Part shown: positions 7,217-15,310 of the stretch, in pieces | Numbering within the stretch: position 1 is the first letter of the stretch | Layout: the number at the start of each line of letters is the position of its first letter | DNA from: Anaerolineales bacterium UBA6668 | GTDB lineage: Bacteria > Chloroflexota > Anaerolineae > Anaerolineales > UBA6668 | NCBI GenBank assembly: GCA_002455215.1 | Contig: DKKK01000201.1 | Location: forward strand, 52,585 to 72,259 | Reading direction: 5' to 3' | Length of the DNA stretch: 19,675 nucleotides | The notes under the pieces: generated by a model | What the model saw: only the letters and a program-made list of their open reading frames with translations | Database searches by the model: none | Told to the model about the DNA's origin: nothing | Position numbers and translations under genes: made by a program

Positions 7217-9540
7217 TATTTGCCTACCATCACATCCAATATCTTCATTGTATCATTCCCAAAAATATCCACCACTTTGACGGCAATCTTGCGCCTGCCA
7301 GCGGGGACTTCGTGCGGTGGGGTGGTAAGTTCAAGGGCGCGGTCTTTCTTGGTGCGGAAGGATTGCCATTCATTTTCAAAGATGAAGTCACCCGTCCACA
7401 TTTCTTCCATCTCTCCGCTGGCTGAATCCTTCACGCGGATAATCTCTCGCTTGTTTTCAAAGTCAAAATCCACCGCCCAATAATCAATCCAATCTGTCCA
7501 TTTCTTGGTGAGAATTTCACGAGTGACAATGCCCGCCTTGTCCTTTGAGACTTTAATAATCTTGCCGTTTTCCACCACGATTTTATTTGCGCCGTCTTTC
7601 AGAGATGCGGATGCGTTTTCGACTGAATCTTGTGAGTAGAAAACGGAGAAATCGGTCAATTCAACGGCAACCGTATTCTTTTTGACAATCGGCTTGACTT
7701 CGATATAGGAAACATCGTGAAAGACGACTTGATTCTTTTCGATGGCGCGTTTATCGAACACTTCACGCGGAATGTATTTAAGCGCCAGGTCAATGCCTTT
7801 ATTCTTGGCTTCTTCTTGAATATTCGGGAACAAGCCCATTTCAAACTCGAAGGCGAGAATGTCCACGCGGGAAATGCGCTTCTCGCGGCACTCCAAAATG
7901 ATTTCTTCCACAAATAAGCGGGTAACGGGTAAATTGACCGAACCGACCGCCACCATGCGCCCCGACTTTTTGCCGTGAAAGGTTCTAAAGCTTGTGGTGA
8001 ACAAAGTGACACCATCTCCCACCGCTTCGGCTCTATACGCCCGCAGAATCAGCGCGATAAAATCCTGCTCTTTTCGCCGAATCATTGCATTTTTCATTTC
8101 AGCACGGGTAAGATTTCTCCCTTCGGTCGAAATGACAGACTCTTTGTCATTTCGAGGGAGCGAAGCGACCGAGAAATCTACGCCGATATAATGCGCCCGT
8201 TCATATTTTCCAAGATTAAGAATTTCAAAGGCTCTAAAATCTTTGCCTTTGGCTTTTAATTCACGTTGCACGCCAATCATGCGCTTGCGGGTGGTGTGAA
8301 TGGCAAACTTGCCCAAATCAGAACCCATCCATTTGCGGTTGAGTTTTTCGGCAACGGCTAAAGTTGTGCCAGAACCGCAGAAGAAATCGGCAACAATGTC
8401 GTTTTCGTTGGAACTGGCGTTGATAATGCGTTCAAGCAAGGCTTCGGGCTTTTGTGTTGGATATTGCGTATCTTCTTTCCCTTGTGAATTTACAGGTGCA
8501 ATATCAACCCAAAGTGAATCAACAACCTTCCCAGGCATTTCGTGAGAATACATTTTATATCTTGGCTTACCACCAGAAGTGAATACTATTTTGCCTTCCG
8601 CCAGCAGTTTATCTATGTTTTCTTGGGAAAATCGCCAGTGAGTACCTGGTGGAGGAGCAATCACTTTATCTCCAAATCTTTTGGGTTCGCCTTTTCCAGC
8701 AGCACTAAGATTATGAGTTGTAAATCTACCCCCTTCGTCTTGTGATGTGTAATGTGATTTTATATAGTCGGCGTCATAAGGGATATATTGCTTGTTGTAC
8801 AAGAAATCGTTGGTCTTTGAATAAACCAAGATATTATCGTGAACCATACCAAAATGTCCGCTGTCGTGACGGAATGCTACGCGCTTCCAAATAAAATCGC
8901 CTCTAAAATATGATGAATCAAATATTTCCTCTAGTATGAGACGCAAGAATGAATGAACTCTATAATCACAATGCACATAAATACTCCCATCGTCCGCGAG
9001 TAAATCACGCATGAGAATCAAGCGTTCATAAATCATGGCAATAAAACTATCCGCGCCCTTGCCCCAAGTATCACGATAGGCGAGTTCTTCCAATACGTTT
9101 GGTCTTTTGGTAAAAGTATCGTCCCCGATTTCAATATCCATTGAAAAATCTGCGCCCACGTCAAAGGGCGGGTCAATGTAAATCAGTTTAATTCCGCCGT
9201 TCTTTTCAATTTCTTCGCGCATTGCGCCATTTTTCAACGACGAAAGAATTAACTTGTTATCGCCCCAAATGAGTTTATTTGTCCAACCGCTTTTTTGCCG
9301 TCCACGTGTGTCGAATAAACTTAATTGCAAATTGCTCACTTTCTCGGCGCGTGGCTCGTCCACTTGCTCAATGACTTGAAAAGGCAAAACGATATTGGTC
9401 ACTTCGTTGCTTTTGCCATTCCAAATCAATTCCACTTCGCGCTTATCGTCAAATAAAAGGAAGCGATATTTATCGGGCAGGGGACTGTCCGCTTCGATGA
9501 GTTTTAGAATTTCGCGTTTTTCGTGGTCAGTGAGTTTCAT
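7216..9540 (-). CDS. Type III Mod-like DNA methyltransferase (beta class, adenine-specific)
   Basis: 774 residues from the ATG at 9540; a TTG at 9570 would add 10 residues but lies upstream of a TATAAT box, so the ATG is preferred. Methyltransferase motif IV is IYIDPPFD (DPPF at 123-126) and the SAM-binding motif I is DFFCGSGTT (FCGSG at 387-391), preceded by TQKPEALLERII (motif X). The order IV before I marks the beta class used by type III Mod subunits, which methylate one strand at N6-adenine. The region between the two blocks should hold target recognition. About 300 residues follow, and at 454-477 they contain a peptide (VDFSVASLPRNDKESVISTEGRNL) encoded by an in-frame palindromic repeat. 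The DPPF variant of DPPY is acceptable in the family. First gene of the operon with the small protein, nucleotidyltransferase and Res. Confidence 0.92.
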   Translation of the reverse strand: MKLTDHEKREILKLIEADSPLPDKYRFLLFDDKREVELIWNGKSNEVTNIVLPFQVIEQVDEPRAEKVSNLQLSLFDTRGRQKSGWTNKLIWGDNKLILSSLKNGAMREEIEKNGGIKLIYIDPPFDVGADFSMDIEIGDDTFTKRPNVLEELAYRDTWGKGADSFIAMIYERLILMRDLLADDGSIYVHCDYRVHSFLRLILEEIFDSSYFRGDFIWKRVAFRHDSGHFGMVHDNILVYSKTNDFLYNKQYIPYDADYIKSHYTSQDEGGRFTTHNLSAAGKGEPKRFGDKVIAPPPGTHWRFSQENIDKLLAEGKIVFTSGGKPRYKMYSHEMPGKVVDSLWVDIAPVNSQGKEDTQYPTQKPEALLERIINASSNENDIVADFFCGSGTTLAVAEKLNRKWMGSDLGKFAIHTTRKRMIGVQRELKAKGKDFRAFEILNLGKYERAHYIGVDFSVASLPRNDKESVISTEGRNLTRAEMKNAMIRRKEQDFIALILRAYRAEAVGDGVTLFTTSFRTFHGKKSGRMVAVGSVNLPVTRLFVEEIILECREKRISRVDILAFEFEMGLFPNIQEEAKNKGIDLALKYIPREVFDKRAIEKNQVVFHDVSYIEVKPIVKKNTVAVELTDFSVFYSQDSVENASASLKDGANKIVVENGKIIKVSKDKAGIVTREILTKKWTDWIDYWAVDFDFENKREIIRVKDSASGEMEEMWTGDFIFENEWQSFRTKKDRALELTTPPHEVPAGRRKIAVKVVDIFGNDTMKILDVMVGK
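8111..8179. repeat. Palindromic repeat inserted in frame in the methyltransferase gene
   Basis: Outer arms AGATTTCTC (8111-8119) and GAGAAATCT (8171-8179), inner perfect 11-bp arms TCGAAATGACA (8127-8137) and TGTCATTTCGA (8145-8155) around a 7-base loop. The middle section (CCTTCGG against GGGAGCGAAGCGACC) is asymmetric. Sequences of the type ATTTCTC...CGAAATGACA are, to my memory, one of the commonest dispersed palindromic repeats in environmental bacterial genomes. It adds about 23 codons to the coding frame without a stop. Confidence 0.85.
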
Positions 9541-9549
9541 AATGTCCCA

Positions 9550-9555
9550 ATTATA
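9550..9555 (-). promoter_or_regulatory. -10 box of the restriction-modification operon, near-leaderless start
   Basis: A consensus TATAAT on the minus strand ends 9 bases before the methyltransferase ATG, so transcription should begin within a few bases of the start codon. No good -35 at 17 bases was seen. The 57 bases between here and the leuD stop hold no clear terminator, so read-through from leuCD is possible. Confidence 0.55.
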
Positions 9556-9627
9556 AGACAAGGATAGCAAGGAAGGGTCTAACTTATGAGTGAAACGGGG
9601 GTAAAAAAACTGACGTTAAACGCGAGA

Positions 9628-10131
9628 CTATGAAGTTTGCGCTTCTCGCTCTTTGGCTAGCTTTCTTTTGACAAATGCCACCAACCCGCCTGCTTCCATA
9701 ATTTGCACTGCTGTTTCTGAGAAGGGCGGAAATTCGAAAGGAGTCTCGTTAATATACAGGGTATGATTGGGCAAATCAATGTGGCAGGTATCACCTGCTT
9801 GGGCAAAGGCAACCGCGGCAGGGCAGGTGATTGCCAAAAGTCCATTGTTAATGGCATTGCGATAGTAAATGCGGGCAAAACTAACCGCAACCACTGCTTG
9901 CACGCCCGCCAATTTTAGGCAGGTCACCGCTTGTTCGCGGCTACTGCCATTGCCAAAATTCTTGCCAGCCACCACCACATCCCCCATCTGCACCTGCGTG
10001 GCAAAGTTAGGGTCTAAATCTTCTAGCGCGTATTTCGGATATTCTTGTGGGTCACGCACACTGTAGGTGTATTTACCCGGGAAAATCACATCTGTATTAA
10101 TGTCATCGCCGTATTTCCAAATCTTACTCAT
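9628..10131 (-). CDS. leuD: 3-isopropylmalate dehydratase small subunit (LeuD/HacB family)
   Basis: 167 residues, the normal length of the short prokaryotic small subunit. Typical features are the start KIWKYGDDINTDVIFPGKY, the substrate-contacting motif FGNGSSREQA (59-68), and ARIYYRNAINNGLLAI. With LeuC it isomerises 2-isopropylmalate to 3-isopropylmalate in leucine synthesis; the family also contains homoaconitase and methylmalate-type enzymes, which sequence alone does not exclude. The ATG lies 5 bases after the leuC stop, with a TAAGG overlapping that stop as ribosome site. Confidence 0.92.
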   Translation of the reverse strand: MSKIWKYGDDINTDVIFPGKYTYSVRDPQEYPKYALEDLDPNFATQVQMGDVVVAGKNFGNGSSREQAVTCLKLAGVQAVVAVSFARIYYRNAINNGLLAITCPAAVAFAQAGDTCHIDLPNHTLYINETPFEFPPFSETAVQIMEAGGLVAFVKRKLAKEREAQTS

Positions 10132-10136
10132 AAGCC

Positions 10137-11429
10137 TTACTCCAAATCTTGGGGGGCGCCGATATGCCCGAGAATTGCGCTTGCGGCAACCACCGCCGGG
10201 CTTGCCAGATAAATGCCTGCTTCGGGTTCGCCCATGCGTCCTTTAAAATTGCGATTGGCAGACGTGATAGAAGCTTCGCCAGGCGCGGGAATGCCCATGT
10301 GATTGCCCATGCACGGACCACAGCCCGGACTTTCAAACATCGCTCCTGCTTCGAGTAAAGTTTGGGTATAGCCAAGTTGTGTGGCGGCAAGCATCACTTC
10401 ACTGCTGGCGGGGATGATAATGAAACGTATATTTGGGTGAGCTTTTCGACCCTTCACTACGGCGGCGGCGGCGGCAAGGTCTTCCAAACGCCCGTTGGTG
10501 CAAGTGCCGAGAAACGCCACTTCAATGGGTGTGCCACGTACCGCGCTCATTGGTTGAACATTGTCGGTGCGGTGCGGGCAACTGACCATAATATCAAGCT
10601 GGCTTAGGTCAATGTGATGCTTTTCAGCATAGTGCGCATCGGCATCGGGATATAGCGCATCCGCTGAAACAATTTTGCGACAGCTATCTAGGTCTTGCCC
10701 GGTGCGGCGGCTGAGTCTTTGTGCAAGGTACTCAAATACGGCAGAATCAGGGGGTAAATAGGCATTCTTTGCGCCAAATTCTGCCATCATATTGGGAATC
10801 ACCATCCGGCTTTCTAGGCTCAAACTGGCCAGCCCACTGCCGGTAAATTCAACCGAGCGCCCTAACCCACCATCCGCCCCCCACTTGCCAATCATGAATA
10901 AACATAGATCTTTACTGGTCACTCCAGCGGGCAGGGTTCCTTCCAGCGTGATTTGCACACTTTCTGGCACGCGCAACCATAGTTCTTCGACAGCCCACAC
11001 GGTTGCTACTTCCGAGCGTCCAATACCCGCCCCAAAGGCGCCGAGCCAGCCAAAATGCGGGGTGTGGCTATCCGAGCCGAGAATTGTCCAGCCCGGCAAA
11101 ACCAACGCTTCTTCGGAAAAGACCTGGTGGCAAACACCGCGCCCTACTTCAAAAAAGTGTTGAATGCCGTTTTGTTTGACAAAGCGGCGCACGTCTTGGT
11201 GGTTTTTGGCGTGAGCGGGTGTGGGTGGGGGCGCGGCGTGGTCAAGCGTAATTAGCAGACGATGCGGGTTTGGCACGCGTGACAAGCCGAATTCGGAAAA
11301 CGTTTTGGCAATGGGGGCTGTGTTATCGTGAGAGAGTACACGGTCGGGGCGTGCATCTACCACTTGTCCGACAGACACAGTGGCAAGACCCGCCGCCCGT
11401 GCCAGCGCTTTTTGGGCAAAAGTGGGCAT
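10137..11429 (-). CDS. leuC: 3-isopropylmalate dehydratase large subunit (LeuC/HacA family)
   Basis: 430 residues, matching the shorter 'LeuC2/HacA' class (about 420) rather than the 465-residue enterobacterial type. The [4Fe-4S] ligands are Cys310 in LGTCTNGR and Cys370 and Cys373 in [37 protein letters not shown] (117-140) is the conserved aconitase-family segment. It forms the catalytic subunit with the product of the next gene. The class includes isopropylmalate and homoaconitate enzymes; leucine synthesis is the likelier role in a bacterium, but no leuA or leuB lies nearby to confirm it. The upstream gap carries two copies of the recurrent TATTCGA/GAATATAACT element. Confidence 0.92.
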   Translation of the reverse strand: MPTFAQKALARAAGLATVSVGQVVDARPDRVLSHDNTAPIAKTFSEFGLSRVPNPHRLLITLDHAAPPPTPAHAKNHQDVRRFVKQNGIQHFFEVGRGVCHQVFSEEALVLPGWTILGSDSHTPHFGWLGAFGAGIGRSEVATVWAVEELWLRVPESVQITLEGTLPAGVTSKDLCLFMIGKWGADGGLGRSVEFTGSGLASLSLESRMVIPNMMAEFGAKNAYLPPDSAVFEYLAQRLSRRTGQDLDSCRKIVSADALYPDADAHYAEKHHIDLSQLDIMVSCPHRTDNVQPMSAVRGTPIEVAFLGTCTNGRLEDLAAAAAVVKGRKAHPNIRFIIIPASSEVMLAATQLGYTQTLLEAGAMFESPGCGPCMGNHMGIPAPGEASITSANRNFKGRMGEPEAGIYLASPAVVAASAILGHIGAPQDLE

Positions 11430-11471
11430 ATTAAAAGTAACCTAACTTGAACGGAGACGGTAATTAGGGCG

Positions 11472-11507
11472 ATATTCGACACAGTTCAGGCACATCGAAT
11501 ATAAACT
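11472..11507. promoter_or_regulatory. Recurrent element, copy A (upstream of leuC)
   Basis: A perfect 8-bp inverted repeat, ATATTCGA (11472-11479) and TCGAATAT (11495-11502), with a 15-base spacer, followed by AAACT. Its left 20 bases match copy B before ubiE at 17 of 20 positions, and its first 11 match copy C exactly. It lies 43-78 bases before the leuC start and, on the minus strand, offers TATATT as a possible -10. The rest of the 11430-11681 gap holds no gene. Confidence 0.45.
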
Positions 11508-11646
11508 AACCAATATTGTCTCAAATTTTATATTCCTTGCGATATGCTAGCAAAAAATGTAGCGTTGTGCCTATATTCGGCATGGATGGAAATTGTGCTT
11601 TTCATCAAGGAAAAGCTCTTTAAGCGGATACAACTACTTACAATCT

Positions 11647-11674
11647 GTCTCGAATATAACTCTAGCGAATATCA
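11647..11674. promoter_or_regulatory. Recurrent element, copy D (partial)
   Basis: CTCGAATATAACTCTAG followed by CGAATATCA. It matches the right half of copy C (AATATAACTTGG then TCGAATATCA). It lies between the end of the VOC gene and leuC, about 220 bases before the leuC start, and in the same orientation as copy A. Confidence 0.35.
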
Positions 11675-11681
11675 GCATCTG

Positions 11682-12041
11682 CTACCATTTCTCATTTACC
11701 TGAATCAGCATACCATCCGGGTCGCGCATCGTGAGTGAGCGTCCAAACGGCTGAACTTGAATACCACCAATGATCTCGATACCGGCATCATCCCATTGTT
11801 GATATAAATACTCCAATGGACGATTGGCTCGCAAAGCTAAACCCATCTGGCTGTGGTAGCTCGAATTTTCAGGTTGGGGTTTGAGATGTAGCGCCAAAAT
11901 GGCATTGTCTATCAGTAGCTCACTCCATTCATCGCTGGTGTGACGTACGGTAAAGCCGAGCGCTTGATAAAAAGCTAAACTGGTGCGCATATCGCGCACA
12001 TAAACGAATGGGGTTGGGGTAAAAATAGGGATGTTGGACAT
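11682..12041 (-). CDS. VOC-superfamily (glyoxalase/bleomycin-resistance-like) protein
   Basis: 119 residues forming one VOC module with two beta-alpha-beta-beta-beta halves: TPFVYVRDMRTSLAFYQALGFTVRHTSDEW...LLIDNAILALHL, then GLALRANRPLEYLYQQWDDAGIEII...FGRSLTMRDPDGMLIQVNEKW. The second-half motif (RDPDGMLIQVNE, Glu117 as possible metal ligand) is standard. The usual first-half metal ligand is not obvious, so it may be a binding protein rather than an enzyme. The ATG lies 5 bases after the glycosyltransferase stop, making it the last gene of the ubiE-methyltransferase-GT2 operon. No specific substrate can be assigned. Confidence 0.85.
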   Translation of the reverse strand: MSNIPIFTPTPFVYVRDMRTSLAFYQALGFTVRHTSDEWSELLIDNAILALHLKPQPENSSYHSQMGLALRANRPLEYLYQQWDDAGIEIIGGIQVQPFGRSLTMRDPDGMLIQVNEKW

Positions 12042-12046
12042 ACTAC

Positions 12047-13045
12047 TTAACGACGTGCATCTGCTTCTAAATAGGAAAGGGGACCAGTTTGTTTCAGTGG
12101 GATTGAATTTTGCTCAAAGCCAATAAACTCGCCTACCAAATAGAGCGGGCGGCGTTTGACTTCATCATAAATGCGTCCTAAATATTCACCAATAATACCC
12201 AAGAAAATGAGTTGTACGCCCCCCATAAATAGGACAATGGATAGGGTGGTGGCTTGCCCACCTAAAAACGCTTCGCCATATTCTAGCCGCAAAATACCAA
12301 TGATGGGTAGCCCCAAAAAGCCCAACACAGCAAACACCATACCGAGATTGGTTGCCACCTGTAAAGGCACATACGAAAAGCTGGTGATGGCATTGGTGGC
12401 AAAGCGGAGCATTTTCTTGAGCGGGTATTTGGTGGTGCCGGCATAGCGCTCTTGTCGCACATATTGCACTTGGGTTTGTTTAAAGCCCACCCATACCGAC
12501 AGTCCACGCATGTAGCGGTGTTGTTCGCGTAGCAAGCGCATAGAGTCTATCACTTTGCGGCTCATTAGGCGGAAATCGCCACTATCCACCGGAATTTTCA
12601 GGTCAGTTAGGCGGTTAATCAGGCGGTAAAACAGGCTGGCGGTAAATTTTTTAAAGATGGTTTCGCCCAAGCGTTCAGACCGTACTGCCAAGACGACATC
12701 GTAACCGTTTTTCCACTGGGCAATTAAGTCGTGGATGACTTCGGGTGGGTCTTGTAGGTCGGCGTCAATGGCAATGACGGCATCACCCTGCGCATAATCC
12801 AAACCGGCAGTCAGTGCCATTTGATGACCAAAGTTGCGGCTAAAGCTGATGACTTTAAAACGCGGGTCTTTGGCATTGATATCTCGCAAAATTTCCAGCG
12901 AATGGTCACGTGAACCATCGTTGACAGCAATGACTTCGGCGCTACCATCCAAGGTATCTAGCAAAGCCGACATGCGTTTGTATAGTTCAGGAAGCACTTC
13001 TTCTTCGTTAAAGATAGGTACAACGATGGAATAACGGACGCTCAT
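12047..13045 (-). CDS. GT2 polyprenyl-phosphate-type glycosyltransferase (GtrB/DPM1-like)
   Basis: 332 residues from the ATG at 13045, chosen because AGGAG lies 5 bases before it; an in-frame GTG at 13060 would place that ribosome site inside the gene. GT-A fold motifs: [12 protein letters not shown] (5-16), VNDGSRDHS (41-49), the metal-binding DADLQDPPE (94-102), SGDFRLM (155-161) and [16 protein letters not shown]. Two C-terminal membrane helices (about 228-252 and 266-288) end in [15 protein letters not shown], the signature of the GtrB/YfdH/DPM1-like group that moves a sugar from a nucleotide donor to undecaprenyl phosphate at the inner face of the membrane. It probably supplies a lipid-linked sugar for envelope glycans; sugar identity is unknown. 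Confidence 0.93.
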   Translation of the reverse strand: MSVRYSIVVPIFNEEEVLPELYKRMSALLDTLDGSAEVIAVNDGSRDHSLEILRDINAKDPRFKVISFSRNFGHQMALTAGLDYAQGDAVIAIDADLQDPPEVIHDLIAQWKNGYDVVLAVRSERLGETIFKKFTASLFYRLINRLTDLKIPVDSGDFRLMSRKVIDSMRLLREQHRYMRGLSVWVGFKQTQVQYVRQERYAGTTKYPLKKMLRFATNAITSFSYVPLQVATNLGMVFAVLGFLGLPIIGILRLEYGEAFLGGQATTLSIVLFMGGVQLIFLGIIGEYLGRIYDEVKRRPLYLVGEFIGFEQNSIPLKQTGPLSYLEADARR

Positions 13046-13068
13046 AGCAACTCCTAACACAGGAAAAG

Positions 13069-13839
13069 TTATAGGGTGAGAAAACTAGCTGGGCTGGCTG
13101 AATCCTGCTTTTTTTCAAGTACTACCCAGTGCGATAGCCCCCATGTTTGCAAAGGGGTATTTTCCATTAAGTATAATAAACTTCGTAGTATTTTGCCAAA
13201 AATCCCAAATTTTGCAATTAGGTTGTCATATCCGCCATAGATGATATTCCATTGAACGACTTGTAAGGGGGTATTTGCCCACAATTGGCGTAAACTGTGG
13301 CGGGTGTAAGCTTTAACATGCGGGGCAAGGCGGTTGCGCCAATGATTGGGTAAGTAGTTGACAAAGAGTTTATTGCCAAAGTGATATTTGCCGCGCCAGT
13401 AAATACCGTGGGTTTCAAATGGATACCAACGATTGGGCACAAACACCACCGCACGCCCACCCACCTTTAGCACACGGGCGATTTCTAGCATGGCTTGGCG
13501 GTCGTCTTGCACGTGTTCCAGCACTTCGTGCGAGAGTATGGCGTCAAAGCTCTCACTAGCGTAGGGTAACTGCTCTCCCACGCCGTTGACCAGATTGTCA
13601 AGCGGTTGCACTGGCTCGCACAGGCGTTCAAATTCAATATCCAACCCATGCACATTTTGGGCATACTCGCTCAAATGGGCGACATACGAGCCAACCCCAC
13701 AACCATCCACCAACACGCGCCCGCCGATCATTTGGGGTGCAGATTGCAAAATCATCTGCATACGGCGGCGTTGCCCTGCTCGCCACACATAAGAAGGCTC
13801 GCCGCGCAAGGCGGCTTTGTCGCTGGGTTGGTGAGTCAT
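13069..13839 (-). CDS. Class I SAM-dependent methyltransferase
   Basis: 256 residues. Rossmann-fold motif I is [15 protein letters not shown] (43-56), followed by the acidic end of strand 2 in [11 protein letters not shown] (63-73), [26 protein letters not shown] (88-113) and the motif III region [23 protein letters not shown]. This is a Methyltransf_11-type small-molecule or glycan methyltransferase, not a DNA or rRNA enzyme by pattern. The C-terminal part has no recognisable substrate domain. It begins 3 bases after the ubiE stop and is followed by the GT2 gene 23 bases on, so modification of a lipid-linked sugar or envelope molecule is a reasonable guess. Confidence 0.88.
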   Translation of the reverse strand: MTHQPSDKAALRGEPSYVWRAGQRRRMQMILQSAPQMIGGRVLVDGCGVGSYVAHLSEYAQNVHGLDIEFERLCEPVQPLDNLVNGVGEQLPYASESFDAILSHEVLEHVQDDRQAMLEIARVLKVGGRAVVFVPNRWYPFETHGIYWRGKYHFGNKLFVNYLPNHWRNRLAPHVKAYTRHSLRQLWANTPLQVVQWNIIYGGYDNLIAKFGIFGKILRSLLYLMENTPLQTWGLSHWVVLEKKQDSASPASFLTL

Positions 13840-13842
13840 GGG

Positions 13843-14544
13843 CTATTTTTGTCCCCAGTGCAGGGCTATCGTGCCAAAATTTAGGCGTTGATAGCCAACT
13901 TTTTGGAAGCCGACTGTGGTTAGGCGCTCTGCTAGCTTTTCTGCGGATAGAAAACCTTCGGTGGTATCGGGTAGATAGGTATAGGCATCACTAGCGCCAG
14001 TCAGTAGCTTGCCCAGTGTGGGAATGACAACGTGCATGTGAAAGGAAATGAATGGGCGAAGCAGGTTTTTGGCGGGTGGGGTGGTATCTAGGCAGACAAT
14101 CCATCCGCCTGGCTTAAGCACGCGGTATTGTTCGGACAGGGCGCGGTTGACGTCTATCACATTGCGCATCATAAAACCGCTGGTGACAGCATCAAATTGG
14201 TTAGCAAGGTAGGGTAGGTTAAGCGCGTCATTGCCCGCCCAGCAAACTTGGTCGCCTGTAGGGCGCAGTTGCCCGACACGCATCATTTCTTCGGTGAAGT
14301 CGGCGGCAATGCACAGGCTTAGTGGGGTTCGTTCTAGGGCGGCAAAAGCGATATCACCAGTGCCACTACCCAGATCGAGCAGTTTGCCCTGTACGGGAAG
14401 TTGGGCTTTGTCAAGAAGAAGCTTGCGCCAGTGCATATCTTGCCCAAAAGTCATTAGGCGGTTCATTAGGTCGTAGCGTCCAGCAATGCGGCTGAACATC
14501 CCTTGCACATAGCGGGCGCGTTCGGTTCCGGTGAGATGAGACAT
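13843..14544 (-). CDS. ubiE: Demethylmenaquinone/ubiquinone C-methyltransferase UbiE/MenG
   Basis: 233 residues, normal for the family. The UbiE signature FSRIAGRYDLMN is at 17-28, the SAM motif LDLGSGTGD at 56-64, and the second UbiE signature in the MMRNVIDVNRALSEQYRVLKPGG region. The C-terminal YTYLPDTTEGF also fits. It adds the ring methyl group in the last steps of menaquinone (or ubiquinone) synthesis; in the organism suggested here menaquinone is more likely. No ribosome site is obvious before the ATG. It heads an operon with the methyltransferase, GT2 and VOC genes. Confidence 0.93.
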   Translation of the reverse strand: MSHLTGTERARYVQGMFSRIAGRYDLMNRLMTFGQDMHWRKLLLDKAQLPVQGKLLDLGSGTGDIAFAALERTPLSLCIAADFTEEMMRVGQLRPTGDQVCWAGNDALNLPYLANQFDAVTSGFMMRNVIDVNRALSEQYRVLKPGGWIVCLDTTPPAKNLLRPFISFHMHVVIPTLGKLLTGASDAYTYLPDTTEGFLSAEKLAERLTTVGFQKVGYQRLNFGTIALHWGQK

Positions 14545-14602
14545 AAGCAGGAGTAAGAATAGGAATGTGTGGCGTATAGGGCAGGCGCAAGCGGGCAGTT
14601 TT

Positions 14603-14650
14603 TATTCGGCACGGTTCAGACAATTTCTACGCATACTGAATAGAACTTGC
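14603..14650. promoter_or_regulatory. Recurrent element, copy B (upstream of ubiE)
   Basis: TATTCGGCACGGTTCAGACA matches copy A at 17 of 20 positions, all differences being transitions, and is followed at a longer distance by CTGAATAGAACTTGC, the counterpart of the GAATATAAACT part of copy A. Beyond both copies a TCTCAAATT also recurs. It lies 59-106 bases before the ubiE start. The rest of the 14545-14885 gap shows the sufE terminator and no supported gene. Confidence 0.45.
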
Positions 14651-14824
14651 GCATTTCTCAAATTGTTGCTGATTCTACAACAAAGTGTAAAAGCGTGTGA
14701 CTTTTAAATGCGTAGGTATATTGAACCGGGCATGAAGGGCTTTGCTGGCAAGCTGGTTTTGTCTGGCTAGCACACCCAAGCACCCTGTGGCGCTTCATCC
14801 CCGGCGGGCAAGCCTTTGCACTTT

Positions 14825-14866
14825 AAAAAGTTGAGCGCGATGGCAGGTTCATCTTCACCGCGCTCA
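14825..14866 (-). terminator. Terminator of the rhodanese-sufE operon
   Basis: On the minus strand, TGAGCGCG (14866-14859) pairs with CGCGCTCA (14839-14832) across a 19-base loop and is followed by ACTTTTT. It lies 20 bases past the sufE stop. Confidence 0.75.
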
Positions 14867-14885
14867 GGGGTATCTACTAAACGGT

Positions 14886-15308
14886 TTATTGGCTTTTTTG
14901 CGCGAGATTTTTCATATAGCGCAAAATGGCGCCGATGCCGTTCATTCTCTGCCCGGTCAGTACGCTTTGTAGACCCATTTCATAATAAAAATCATTGGGT
15001 AAGGCAAGCACTTGTGGCGCATTTGCCCCAGCCAAACCCTGCCCCAGCACTGCGGCAAAACCGCGCACAGTGGGACTTTCCTTTGGCACATCAAAATACC
15101 ATTGTAAACCGTCCCCTTCTTTTTGGCTAAAGACGAAAACGGGAGTCATGCACTCATGCACTTGCGTCATGCTGTCGTGGTCGCGTTCTAGCCAATCGGG
15201 CAGGGGTTGCATTTCTTCGGAAAATTGCAACAAGAGTTCCAGCTTTTCGCGCCCTTCGGCAAATCGAAAATCTTCGATGATTTGTTGTAAACGGGCAGGG
15301 ATAGTCAT
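14886..15308 (-). CDS. sufE: SufE-family sulfur-acceptor protein
   Basis: 140 residues, the usual SufE length. The acceptor cysteine is Cys53 in QVHECMTPVFVF, aligned with the ...GCQSxVW... site of characterised SufE. Other fits are EDFRFAEGREKLELLLQFSEEMQPLP near the start, PTVRGFAAVLGQGLAGA, and the closing LTGQRMNGIGAILRYMK helix. SufE takes persulfide sulfur from a cysteine desulfurase and hands it to Fe-S cluster assembly in the cytoplasm. Here the gene begins 2 bases after a rhodanese gene rather than next to sufS, so the rhodanese may act as sulfur donor or exchange partner. Confidence 0.92.
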   Translation of the reverse strand: MTIPARLQQIIEDFRFAEGREKLELLLQFSEEMQPLPDWLERDHDSMTQVHECMTPVFVFSQKEGDGLQWYFDVPKESPTVRGFAAVLGQGLAGANAPQVLALPNDFYYEMGLQSVLTGQRMNGIGAILRYMKNLAQKSQ

Positions 15309-15310
15309 GG

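Noticed and set aside
8101..8190. CRISPR or insertion-sequence terminal repeat reading of the palindrome in the methyltransferase
   Set aside because: Only one unit is present, with no spacers and no transposase; it fits a short dispersed palindromic element better.
7216..9570. TTG start at 9570 for the methyltransferase
   Set aside because: The 10 extra codons contain the TATAAT box; the ATG at 9540 begins a normal MKLTDHEKREIL sequence.
14750..14895. Protein-like minus-strand frame reading PERGEDEPAIALNFLKCKGLPAGDEAPQGAWVC after sufE
   Set aside because: It has no start codon or ribosome site, and the sufE terminator hairpin and T tract run through it. A decayed gene end cannot be fully excluded.
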